Shown: positions 7,282-13,662 of the stretch, piece after piece
Position numbering within the stretch: the stretch's first letter is position 1
Layout: each line of letters begins with the position of its first letter
Assembly: GCA_002423305.1 (NCBI GenBank)
Contig: DIVI01000175.1
Coordinates: forward strand, 1-20,303
Source: Methylococcus sp. UBA6136
GTDB taxonomy: Bacteria > Pseudomonadota > Gammaproteobacteria > Methylococcales > Methylococcaceae
DNA length: 20,303 nt
Reading direction: 5' to 3'
Translations under genes and position numbers: made by a program
The notes under the pieces: generated by a model
Told to the model about the DNA's origin: nothing
Database searches by the model: none
The model's input: only the letters and a program-made list of their open reading frames with translations

Positions 7282-7941
7282 TCAGCCTCCCTCGATCAAT
7301 TTGCCATGCTCCAGCCTCAGGGTGCGACGGCTGAATCGGCGCACGAGTGGCAGGTCATGGCTGGCAATTAGTACCGTCACGCCGACATCATTGAAATCAC
7401 GGAACATCCGCATGATCTCCTCAGCCAGCTCAGAATCCAGGTTGCCGGTGGGTTCATCGGCCAGGATGACAGGAGGCTTATGCACGATGGCTCGGGCAAT
7501 GCCGACGCGCTGCTGTTCGCCCCCGGACAGCGCTAGTGGCAGGCGTTTTTCTTTCTTGAGAAGGCCGACCTTGTCGAGCGCAGCCCTGACCCGGCGCCCG
7601 ACTTCGTGCGGGTTGTGGCCGGTAATCAGCAGCGGCAACGCCACGTTGTCGAACACGCTGCGATCGTTCAGTAGCCGATAGTCCTGGAAAATCAGCCCCA
7701 GCTTGCGCCGCAGAAAAGGGATTTTTCCTGTAGGCAGGTCCTGAACTGTCACCCCGTCCAGGGTGATTTCACCCCGACTGGGTCTTTCCATGGCGGGGAT
7801 CAGCCGCAGCAAGGTACTTTTGCCCGCACCCGAATGGCCAGTGAGGAACGTCAGTTCCCCGCGCTCGATTTTAAAGCTCACGTCCGATAGCGCTTCGCCG
7901 CTCTCCGGGTAACGTTTCGTGACGTGCTTGAATTCGATCAT
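7282..7941 (-). CDS. ftsE: Cell-division ATP-binding protein FtsE
   Basis: FtsE is the ATPase of the FtsEX complex at the division ring. From ATG 7941 (MIEFKHVTKRYP) the protein is 219 residues, the normal family length; the longer open frame adds about 40 unrelated residues and is rejected. Walker A is GHSGAGKST (35-43), the Q-loop Gln86 is in LIFQDYRLL, the ABC signature is LSGGEQQR (138-145), Walker B is ILADE (159-163), and the H-loop His195 is in ASHD. ftsY, which usually precedes ftsE, is not here: the upstream neighbour is a divergent flippase gene. The ribosome site before the ATG is poor, and the minus-strand promoter lies somewhere in 7942-8100 without a clear consensus. Confidence 0.97.
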   Translation of the reverse strand: MIEFKHVTKRYPESGEALSDVSFKIERGELTFLTGHSGAGKSTLLRLIPAMERPSRGEITLDGVTVQDLPTGKIPFLRRKLGLIFQDYRLLNDRSVFDNVALPLLITGHNPHEVGRRVRAALDKVGLLKKEKRLPLALSGGEQQRVGIARAIVHKPPVILADEPTGNLDSELAEEIMRMFRDFNDVGVTVLIASHDLPLVRRFSRRTLRLEHGKLIEGG

Positions 7942-8074
7942 AGAGCAGCGTGGTTGGGTGTTATTCGTAAGGAGGCTGCGGACGGCTTCGGTGAGTTTCT
8001 TGGGGGCTGTATAAAGGGCTCGGTCCCCGTCATGGTATCCATACCCGGCAACACTTGGCAAAACCGGTCCACAT

Positions 8075-8104
8075 TTGGGTCAAGCCGATGGGCGCCCTTA
8101 CAAT
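8075..8104 (+). promoter_or_regulatory. Candidate promoter for the flippase gene
   Basis: TTGGGT (8075-8080), 18 bases, TACAAT (8099-8104). The -10 matches the consensus at 5 of 6 bases and the -35 is weak. The transcript would start near 8110. This is after the ATG at 8103 but before the TTG at 8139, which favours the later start for the protein. Confidence 0.45.
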
Positions 8105-8138
8105 GGCGCTCCATGTAATCATTCCACCGACGATTGTC

Positions 8139-9623
8139 TTGAATCCGCTTCGCAAACTCGCCTCGCAAACCGCCGTCTACGGGCTTAGCAGCATCGTCGG
8201 GCGGTTCCTTAATTATTTGCTGGTTCCGCTCTATACCTACATCTTTCCGGCCGACGCCTATGGGGTAGTTTCGGAGTTCTATGCCTATGCGGGTTTCTTC
8301 GCGGTGCTGCTGGTCTTCGGTCTGGAGACCGGCTACTTCCGTTTTCGCAAGAAGGAAGGCGTGCCGGCCGGCGCTGCGTATCCAGCGGCTCTGATGATTG
8401 TGCTGCTGGCGAATCTGGTTTTCATCGGCCTGGTTGTCGCGTACCGGCAACCGCTGGCCGATGCGTTGCGCTATCCGGATCACCCGGAATATCTGGTCTG
8501 GTTCGGGCTGATTCTGGCCTTGGATGCCCTCTCGGCACTCCCTTTTGCGCGGCTGCGGGCCGAAGATCGGGCTTGGCGTTTTGCCGGCATCAAGGTGGCG
8601 GAGATATTGCTCGCCATCGGTCTTAACCTCCTTTTTCTGCTCGGCTTGCCAAAAATCGCAGCCCTGTGGCCTGACTCGGTCATGGCCCGGTTCTACGACC
8701 CCGCCATCGGCGTCGGCTATATCTTTCTGGCGAACCTGCTCGCCAGCGGCTTCAAGATGCTGCTGCTCATTCCGCAATTTCGCGGTGTTCGCTTCCGTGA
8801 GGGGTTCAAGGTGCTCCGGCCGATGCTGGCCTATTCCCTGCCCATGGTGATCATCGGCTTTGCCGGCGTCATCAACGAGATGCTGGACCGGGCCATCCTC
8901 AAATTCCTGCTGCCTTACGACCTCAAGGAAAACCTGCGCATCCTTGGCGTCTATGGCGCCTGTTACAAATTGTCGATCCTGATGACACTCTTTGTGCAGG
9001 CGTTTCGCTATGCCGGTGAGCCCTTCTTCTTTGCCTACGCCGGCCGCGCCGATGCCAAACGCTCCTATGCCCTTGTGCTGAAGTATTTCGTTATCTTCTG
9101 TGTCTTCATCTTCCTGCTGGTGACCTTGTTCCTGGATGTCTTCAAATACTTTGTGGGGACGGACTATCGCGAAGGGCTGGATGTCGTGCCGATACTCCTG
9201 ATGGCCAACCTGTTTCTCGGTGTCTACGTCAACCTGTCGGTCTGGTACAAGCTCACCGACCGCACCGGTATGGGCGCCTGGGTATCCTTGATCGCCGCCG
9301 CCATCACCATTGGCCTCAACTTCTGGTGGATTCCGCTGATCGGGTATCGGGGTGCCGCCTGGGCACATCTCGCGTGCTATGGTGGGATGGCGGTAGCCTC
9401 TTGGTTGCTGGGGAGGCACTACTATCCGGTGCCGTATCCCGTGTTCCGCATTGCCTTTTATATGCTCTTCGGGGTCGGTCTCTATTTTGTCGACCGCGAG
9501 CTGGTCCAGTTCTGCGGCTGGAGTGCCTGGAAAACCGGCGCGGGTCTCATGGGGGTTTACCTCTTTATTGTGGGAATTGCTGACGTACGCCCGCTGTTGA
9601 AACGGCGGGTGGCAGCAGTTTGA
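8139..9623 (+). CDS. Wzx-like polysaccharide/oligosaccharide flippase (MOP superfamily)
   Basis: The protein is an integral inner-membrane flippase of the Wzx/MurJ-type superfamily. It is expected to turn undecaprenyl-linked sugars from the cytoplasmic to the periplasmic face of the membrane. From TTG 8139 it has 494 residues and begins MNPLRKLASQTAVYGLSSIVGRFLNY, the typical amphipathic start followed by the first helix. About 12-14 hydrophobic segments can be traced along its length. Longer starts exist at TTG 8055, ATG 8088 and ATG 8103, but the extra residues are not membrane-like and lie upstream of or on the candidate promoter. No glycosyltransferases lie next to it, so its sugar is unknown; the acyltransferase at 15303 may act on the same product, but this is a guess. 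It is divergent from ftsE. Confidence 0.88.
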   Translation: MNPLRKLASQTAVYGLSSIVGRFLNYLLVPLYTYIFPADAYGVVSEFYAYAGFFAVLLVFGLETGYFRFRKKEGVPAGAAYPAALMIVLLANLVFIGLVVAYRQPLADALRYPDHPEYLVWFGLILALDALSALPFARLRAEDRAWRFAGIKVAEILLAIGLNLLFLLGLPKIAALWPDSVMARFYDPAIGVGYIFLANLLASGFKMLLLIPQFRGVRFREGFKVLRPMLAYSLPMVIIGFAGVINEMLDRAILKFLLPYDLKENLRILGVYGACYKLSILMTLFVQAFRYAGEPFFFAYAGRADAKRSYALVLKYFVIFCVFIFLLVTLFLDVFKYFVGTDYREGLDVVPILLMANLFLGVYVNLSVWYKLTDRTGMGAWVSLIAAAITIGLNFWWIPLIGYRGAAWAHLACYGGMAVASWLLGRHYYPVPYPVFRIAFYMLFGVGLYFVDRELVQFCGWSAWKTGAGLMGVYLFIVGIADVRPLLKRRVAAV

Positions 9624-9706
9624 GTCCTTATCGTTGTCTCTCGTCTTCGATGAAAAGGTCTCTGGCGACACGGGCCAATTTCGGCCCGCCCCTAGGTAAG
9701 CCAAGG

Positions 9707-10162
9707 TCAATGACGCTTCATTGAGCTTCCAACCCAGGTATGTCGCACGGCGATCTGCACTTCGATGAAAAACAGGATCAAGGCGACGATCAGGCAGCAC
9801 ATCGCCGCTACAAACAAGATGCCAAGGGCTTCAGATGGATCAAAATGAAGCAGCCCTCCCATAAACAGCAAGGCCACCAGCGTACAGATCAGCAGAGCAC
9901 TGGCCACGCACAACCCCACCGCCCAGCTGGCCAGCTTCAATCGACGAATCTGTACCTTCAATTCCAGCCTTGCCTGGGCCTCGGTTGGCAACCCACCGGC
10001 CATCATAATTTCCTCAAGGACCCGCGCTCGATCGACAATGCGGGCTACACGGGCGCTTAGCACGTTGGCAAAACTGCCGATGCCAGTCAAAAGAAACACG
10101 GGAGCGACAGCTACCTTGATGAGATCGGCGATTTCGGACACATCGTAGTAGTTCTCTATCAT
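9707..10162 (-). CDS. DUF2721 family membrane protein
   Basis: The 151-residue protein fits the DUF2721 family, whose function is unknown. The diagnostic part is VAPVFLLTGIGSFANVLSARVARIVDRARVLEE (about residues 18-50), a membrane helix followed by an Arg-rich stretch. Two further hydrophobic segments lie at about 78-100 and 108-135, so there are three or four membrane spans in all. The ATG at 10162 has no strong ribosome site. It is convergent with the flippase gene; 9624-9706 holds only a CGGGCC-AATTT-CGGCCCG hairpin near 9670-9688 without a T tract. Confidence 0.85.
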   Translation of the reverse strand: MIENYYDVSEIADLIKVAVAPVFLLTGIGSFANVLSARVARIVDRARVLEEIMMAGGLPTEAQARLELKVQIRRLKLASWAVGLCVASALLICTLVALLFMGGLLHFDPSEALGILFVAAMCCLIVALILFFIEVQIAVRHTWVGSSMKRH

Positions 10163-10225
10163 GGGTCAACGAACGAAAGGCTGCGAAATGTTGCGGACCG
10201 AAACCAAGGAGTCAGGGTTGCAAGG

Positions 10226-10290
10226 GATCGCAGAGTCTACCTCACCCGCTGCGGCGCTGTGTCCCGCGGGTCGGTTGTGTCCTTGCGATC
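10226..10290. repeat. Nested stem-loop in the DUF2721-EcsC intergenic region
   Basis: GATCGCA (10226-10232) pairs with TGCGATC (10284-10290), and inside it ACCCGC (10244-10249) pairs with GCGGGT (10266-10271). The 172-base gap (10163-10334) is between divergent genes. I see no clear promoter in it, and this folded region is its only notable content. Confidence 0.35.
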
Positions 10291-10334
10291 TCCGGTGTGT
10301 TCCACAATGATCAGTATCCAGAGCAAATCAGAAA

Positions 10335-11147
10335 ATGATGGTCTTCCCAAAAACTGCATCACCCGTCCCGCTCTCTGACTATGAGCGTCGCCAAGTGCAG
10401 GCGATTGCGGCCTGGAAGGGAGAAAAGCCAGGGGTCATGTCCAGTGTCATCAGTCGCGTGGCATCATCTGCAAGCAAGCTAACTGATGCAGTATTGCCGG
10501 ATGCGCCTATCGAGAAAGTCCTGGTGTTGATCAATCAGGCGGCGGCTCACATCAATCAGGATGACTCGATTCTAAAAGACAAGCGGTTAGAAGCGCTGGG
10601 GATCAGTAGTATCGATCAGCTTTCCGCCCAGTCTCTCGAGTTTGTTGATGAACTCGCGGACCGTTGCATAACGGAGGCGGGGCACATGGCTGCCGGAATG
10701 GGGGCCGCGACCAGTGCCGGTGGGCCCATTTCGGTGGCCCTGGGCATCCCGACCCTATTGTTCGGGGCGCTGCGACTGATTCACCGCGTGTCAGGTTGTT
10801 ATGGAAATACCTTCACGCCGGAGCAGGAACCGGGCGTCATGATGGGCGTGTTATCGATCGCCCTGGCCAGTACCCCCGAGCAGCGAGCCCATGCCATGGC
10901 AGGGTATCGCCAGCGTATCGAAACCTCTTTCATTCATGCCGCCATGGAAGAGTCTGCCAACAAGGCCCTGCAGCGGGTGGTGTTGGGGCAAGAAATTGGT
11001 GCCATGGTCCCGGGGTTCAACATTGCCCTGAATGCCTACCTCAACAGGCAACTCATCATTCGCACCGGTACGGCGACGAAGCGAATTTTTCAGGAGCAGT
11101 GGCTGCGGGACAAGGGCAAGGTCGGGTCGATTGCGCCGGCATCCTGA
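10335..11147 (+). CDS. EcsC family protein
   Basis: The 270-residue protein resembles the EcsC family, named after the Bacillus EcsC protein of unknown biochemical role. Visible features are the N-terminal LSDYERRQVQAIAAWKGEKPG, then IEKVLVLINQAAAHINQDD, a Gly/Ala-rich segment GHMAAGMGAATSAGGPISVALGIPTLLFGALRLIHRVSGCYG (about 114-155), which is probably membrane-associated, and a helical C-terminal half. The start is ATG 10335, or the adjacent ATG at 10338. Neither has a good ribosome site. No neighbour suggests a role. The following 11148-11208 is a short spacer that contains a CCATGGGCCATGG repeat. Confidence 0.8.
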   Translation: MMVFPKTASPVPLSDYERRQVQAIAAWKGEKPGVMSSVISRVASSASKLTDAVLPDAPIEKVLVLINQAAAHINQDDSILKDKRLEALGISSIDQLSAQSLEFVDELADRCITEAGHMAAGMGAATSAGGPISVALGIPTLLFGALRLIHRVSGCYGNTFTPEQEPGVMMGVLSIALASTPEQRAHAMAGYRQRIETSFIHAAMEESANKALQRVVLGQEIGAMVPGFNIALNAYLNRQLIIRTGTATKRIFQEQWLRDKGKVGSIAPAS

Positions 11148-11208
11148 GCGCCATGGGCCATGGGCACCTTACTGCATACCCGCTTGTTATCTGGACGAGT
11201 ATCAGGCT

Positions 11209-11612
11209 ATGCGGCTCCCGGTTGATGAAGCATGGTTCGCCGAGCTTCTGGTCGAAAGCCTTATCCATGCACACCAAGCCGAGTATTGCCAGGCCATCCA
11301 GAACGCCCCTGCCGGGGTGGATTCAGCGCCGTTCATCGACTTCATGCCGCGCATGATTCACGGGGCTCTGGCGGCATGCACCCCCGCCAAGAAACCCCTC
11401 AAGTCGCACGGTTCCTTGGCCTGCTGTTCGGCGGGTTGTTGCGGGCCAAACTCATGGCCGCCCTGAACTTGCGTTACCGCAAATCCTTTCGCGAGAGCTA
11501 TCTCGCCCCGGTCCTGGTGGGTGGCCTGATTGAAATGACCTGGCCCGCGACCCCCAATAGTCCTTTCCAGCGCTATCGGCTGAGGGAAATCGGTCTTCGG
11601 ATTCGGGCTTAA
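11209..11612 (+). pseudogene. Frameshifted C-terminal remnant of a Fic family protein
   Basis: Two different frames carry consecutive parts of one Fic-family C-terminus. The first (from 11209) reads AWFAELLVESLIHAHQAEYCQAIQ... then SAPFIDFMPRMIHGAL, matching the region after the Fic core. The second (about 11390-11612) reads QVARFLGLLFGGLLRAKLMAAL, then FRESYLAPVLVGGLIEMTWP and PFQRYRLREIG, the winged-helix tail usual in these proteins. The reading frame must change near 11385-11398, as if one base had been lost. The catalytic HPFxDGNGR motif is not seen upstream, so the AMPylation domain itself has been lost. I judge this a decayed gene of an adenylyltransferase or toxin-like protein. A sequencing error could explain the frameshift but not the missing N-terminus. 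Confidence 0.7.
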
Positions 11613-11615
11613 ATG

Positions 11616-11651
11616 AAAAAGCCCGCCGGCTTATTTGAAGCGGCGGGCTTT
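11616..11651. terminator. Strong hairpin, terminator-like mainly on the minus strand
   Basis: AAAGCCCGCCG (11618-11628) and CGGCGGGCTTT (11641-11651) pair perfectly over 11 bp, with additional pairing in the loop. On the minus strand a T5 tract follows (AAAAA at 11616-11620), so it could end transcripts from the reductase gene 270 bases upstream. On the plus strand only TTTC follows. It lies 4 bases after the Fic remnant's stop codon. Confidence 0.6.
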
Positions 11652-11707
11652 CAAGGGGGCTGATCCGTCGGCGCCTGGCGTCGAAGATTGAGCCGAATGG
11701 CGATCTC

Positions 11708-11869
11708 TCAGTGCTGCTCTATCACTAACTCATCACGGCTCTCGCAGGCACCGATGGAGGGCAGGTCCCAGGCCAGCAGCATGCGCCGGCGAAGGTCATC
11801 ACGCCGAACACCAGCCGCCAGTTCATGTTCCACTTCCAGTCGTTGTCCAGCAGGCCGCTGCCTGTCCAC
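11708..11869 (-). CDS. Unrecognised short ORF, possible gene remnant
   Basis: This lies downstream of, and in frame with, the reductase stop. The open frame begins LPFDQWDFGAVIVDRQRPAG and ends LPSIGACESRDELVIEQH, with a GTG (11869) as the first usual start, giving 53 residues. The frame continues upstream to TTA at 11905 after a TGA at 11908. The composition is plausible for protein, but I recognise no family. It sits between a decayed Fic gene and the reductase, so it may be the C-terminal fragment of a lost gene. The rest of 11653-11917 holds nothing else I can support. Confidence 0.25.
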   Translation of the reverse strand: MDRQRPAGQRLEVEHELAAGVRRDDLRRRMLLAWDLPSIGACESRDELVIEQH

Positions 11870-11917
11870 AATGACGGCACCAAAATCCCACTGATCAAAG
11901 GGTAATCAGAGCCTTCT

Positions 11918-12898
11918 TCAGGACGCCGCCGGTGCTGGGCTAACGAAAGCGTCGGCGTGAATATCGGTCAGGCTGGCGCCGGCAATATAGGCCCGCATCT
12001 GTGCCTGCTGAACCATGTCCGGATGGCCGCAAAGATAAACTCGCCAGCCCTTAAGATCGGGCGTGTCGGTCAGGGCGACATCATGAACGCGGCCGGTGGC
12101 ATGCTGGCTGGGAACCTCCGGACCCGAGACGCAGGGAACATAATCGAACTGGGCATGGGTCCGAGCCAGTTCGCGGAGCTCGCCGGTCAGATACAAGCCA
12201 TCCGCCGAACGGCTGCCATGGAACAGGCGGATCGGTCCCGTATGGCCGTGCCGTAGGGCATCGCGCAGGATGCCGTACAGGGGCGCGAGGCCGGAGCCGG
12301 TGCCGATCAGCAGCAGCGGTTGTTCCGGCTGGCCGGGCACATAGAAACAGTTGCCGCCCGGACCGCGAACCGCCAGGGTTTGGCCAACACGGAGTTCGTC
12401 ATGGATCCAGCCGCTGACCCGGCCGTCCGGCAGCCGGCGGACATGCAGTTCCAGATACTCGTCCAGCTCGGGCACGCTGGCCAGCGAATAACTTCGGCCC
12501 AGCATTTCGTCCATGAACAGGTTTAGAAACTGGCCTGCCCGGTAGTCGAAGGGCTCGTCCACAGCCAGTTCGACGCGCAGGATGTCGGCATTTAGCGGCT
12601 CCAGCCGGCGGACCACGGCAGTCAGGGTCGACTCGCCCTCCGCCGGTACGGAGACGGTCAGATCCTCGTCCGGCCGGCACACGCAGGCCAGAAAGTGACT
12701 GCGCAGGCGCAACGTCGGGCTGAGGTCCTTTTGCGATTCCTCCGGCGGGTTGCCTTCGGTGGCCCGCATCAGGCAGGTCTGGCAGGTGCCGTTGCGGCAG
12801 CTGTGGGGAATGTCGTAGCCGCGCTCCAGCAGGGCATCGAGCACCGACTGGCCCGGCGCCAGTTCGCAGCGGTCGTCCCGATAGCGGATCGTGACCAC
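11918..12898 (-). CDS. 2Fe-2S/FAD/NAD(P)H oxidoreductase, likely partner of the truncated haemoglobin
   Basis: The 326-residue protein is a single-chain electron-transfer reductase. Residues 1-90 are a plant-type ferredoxin with the ligands Cys34, Cys39 and Cys42 (SCRNGTCQTC) and a fourth Cys at 72 or 74 (FLACVC). The FAD domain has RSYSLAS (135-141), and the NAD(P)H domain has GTGSGLAP (199-206) and YLCGHPDMV (289-296). This layout is typical of reductases of bacterial oxygenases, which pass electrons from NAD(P)H to a partner. Here the partner is probably the globin, whose stop is 17 bases upstream of this GTG start. The pair would reduce the ferric haem after each turnover with NO. The two genes share the sigma-54 promoter. 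The GTG start is weakly supported because no clear ribosome site precedes it. Confidence 0.88.
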   Translation of the reverse strand: MVTIRYRDDRCELAPGQSVLDALLERGYDIPHSCRNGTCQTCLMRATEGNPPEESQKDLSPTLRLRSHFLACVCRPDEDLTVSVPAEGESTLTAVVRRLEPLNADILRVELAVDEPFDYRAGQFLNLFMDEMLGRSYSLASVPELDEYLELHVRRLPDGRVSGWIHDELRVGQTLAVRGPGGNCFYVPGQPEQPLLLIGTGSGLAPLYGILRDALRHGHTGPIRLFHGSRSADGLYLTGELRELARTHAQFDYVPCVSGPEVPSQHATGRVHDVALTDTPDLKGWRVYLCGHPDMVQQAQMRAYIAGASLTDIHADAFVSPAPAAS

Positions 12899-12915
12899 GT
12901 CGGCGCCGACTCGAC

Positions 12916-13308
12916 TCAGCGGCCCAGCACGTCAGTGCGGGTACTTTCGGCGATGTCGTTGACCTGCGTGACCAACGGTTCGGCGACGCCTAACTCGCGC
13001 AGGGTATTGCCAAGATGCTCGAGGACGGCATCGAAATGCCGGTCGGTCAGGCCCATCTCGACCAGCCGAGCATGGCCGCGGCGCATATCCATCCCGGTGT
13101 AGTTGTGGGGACCGCCAAAGGCCATGGTCAGAAAGGCCTTCTGCTTCGCGGCCTGCTTGGCCATGTCGACCCCGAAGAAGAAGGTGTTGATGCGCGAGTC
13201 GGCGATCACCTTGCGGTAGAAGATGTCGACGGCGGCATTCACGGCGGGTTCGCCGCCGAGTTGTGCGTAAAGGGATTCATCCTGGGTGGCTTGGGTGCTG
13301 TCAGTCAT
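12916..13308 (-). CDS. Group I truncated haemoglobin, probable NO dioxygenase
   Basis: The start is ATG 13308 with a GGAGAG ribosome site nearby, giving 130 residues; the longer open frame reads through the intergenic control region and is rejected. The short two-on-two globin fold is visible: YAQLGGEPAVNAAVDIFYRKV at the N-terminus, MAFGGPHNYTG in the middle, and MGLTDRHFDAVLEHL after the proximal helix. Aligned by eye to Mycobacterium trHbN, the haem ligand (F8) is His79, the distal B10 Tyr is Tyr31, and E7/E11 are Gln52 and Gln56. Tyr B10 and Gln E11 are the residues that stabilise bound O2 for NO oxidation to nitrate. The downstream reductase and the divergent norR support an NO-detoxifying role. 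The haem pocket looks complete. Confidence 0.93.
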   Translation of the reverse strand: MTDSTQATQDESLYAQLGGEPAVNAAVDIFYRKVIADSRINTFFFGVDMAKQAAKQKAFLTMAFGGPHNYTGMDMRRGHARLVEMGLTDRHFDAVLEHLGNTLRELGVAEPLVTQVNDIAESTRTDVLGR

Positions 13309-13409
13309 GCGGTGCTCTCCATTGTACTGGTGATCTTTGAAGTGCCGCCCGCAGCTAATCCTTGCGGAAGGGGGGGTGCCGAAGAGTCGCGCGGGTGGCA
13401 CGCCATCAC

Positions 13410-13425
13410 AGCAATGGTTGTGCCA
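13410..13425 (-). promoter_or_regulatory. Consensus sigma-54 (-24/-12) promoter of the haemoglobin-reductase operon
   Basis: Read on the minus strand the sequence is TGGCACAACCATTGCT, that is TGGCAC-N5-TTGCT, with the GG and GC exactly the required distance apart. Transcription would start near 13399, giving a leader of about 90 bases before the globin ATG at 13308. Sigma-54 promoters need an enhancer-binding activator, and norR lies divergently upstream. Confidence 0.88.
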
Positions 13426-13465
13426 TTTTGAGTATTGACGCATGCACCGGGGTGTGCGGTATTCA

Positions 13466-13478
13466 AATCAATGGGTTA
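13466..13478 (+). promoter_or_regulatory. IHF consensus site between promoter and enhancer
   Basis: AATCAATGGGTTA matches the IHF consensus WATCAANNNNTTR at every fixed position. It lies between the -24/-12 promoter (13410-13425) and the nearest NorR-type site (13536-13546), where DNA bending by IHF would bring the activator to sigma-54 polymerase. Confidence 0.6.
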
Positions 13479-13535
13479 GGGGGTGTTGTTGGGGTGGGCA
13501 TCGTATGGGGCAATCCCGTGTCACCGATAGTTGAT

Positions 13536-13546
13536 GTCATAATGAC
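13536..13546. promoter_or_regulatory. NorR-type enhancer site (palindromic GTCA-N3-TGAC)
   Basis: GTCATAATGAC fits the NorR core GT-N7-AC and is an almost perfect palindrome of GTCA/TGAC half-sites. It is about 110 bases upstream of the sigma-54 -24 element, a usual enhancer distance, with the IHF site between. Confidence 0.7.
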
Positions 13547-13636
13547 TCTATAGGGGGTAAGAGCTTCTTGATTTTCTTGGTAATTGCCCGAGTTGACCGT
13601 CAAGTATCCAATCATTAGGGTCAGGACCCCGATAGT

Positions 13637-13647
13637 GTACAAATGAC
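13637..13647. promoter_or_regulatory. Second NorR-type site near the norR start
   Basis: GTACAAATGAC fits GT-N7-AC and shares the ATGAC half with the first site. Its centre is 101 bases from that of the first site. It lies 16 bases before the norR start codon, so it could serve as an extra enhancer and in NorR autorepression. Confidence 0.5.
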
Positions 13648-13662
13648 AACTCTGCTATCAAT

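Noticed and set aside
7938..9800. Very long minus-strand open frame (620 codons) opposite the flippase gene
   Set aside because: It is Gln/His/Asp/Arg-rich without any recognisable motif, and it is the shadow of a well-supported membrane-protein gene on the other strand.
13520..13530. GTCACCGATAG as a third NorR site
   Set aside because: Only one GTCA half-site is present; the second half does not match.
13593..13603. TTGAC-C-GTCAA inverted repeat as a third NorR site
   Set aside because: The half-sites are everted (TGAC...GTCA) and the GT-N7-AC spacing is not met. It may instead contribute the -35 of norR.
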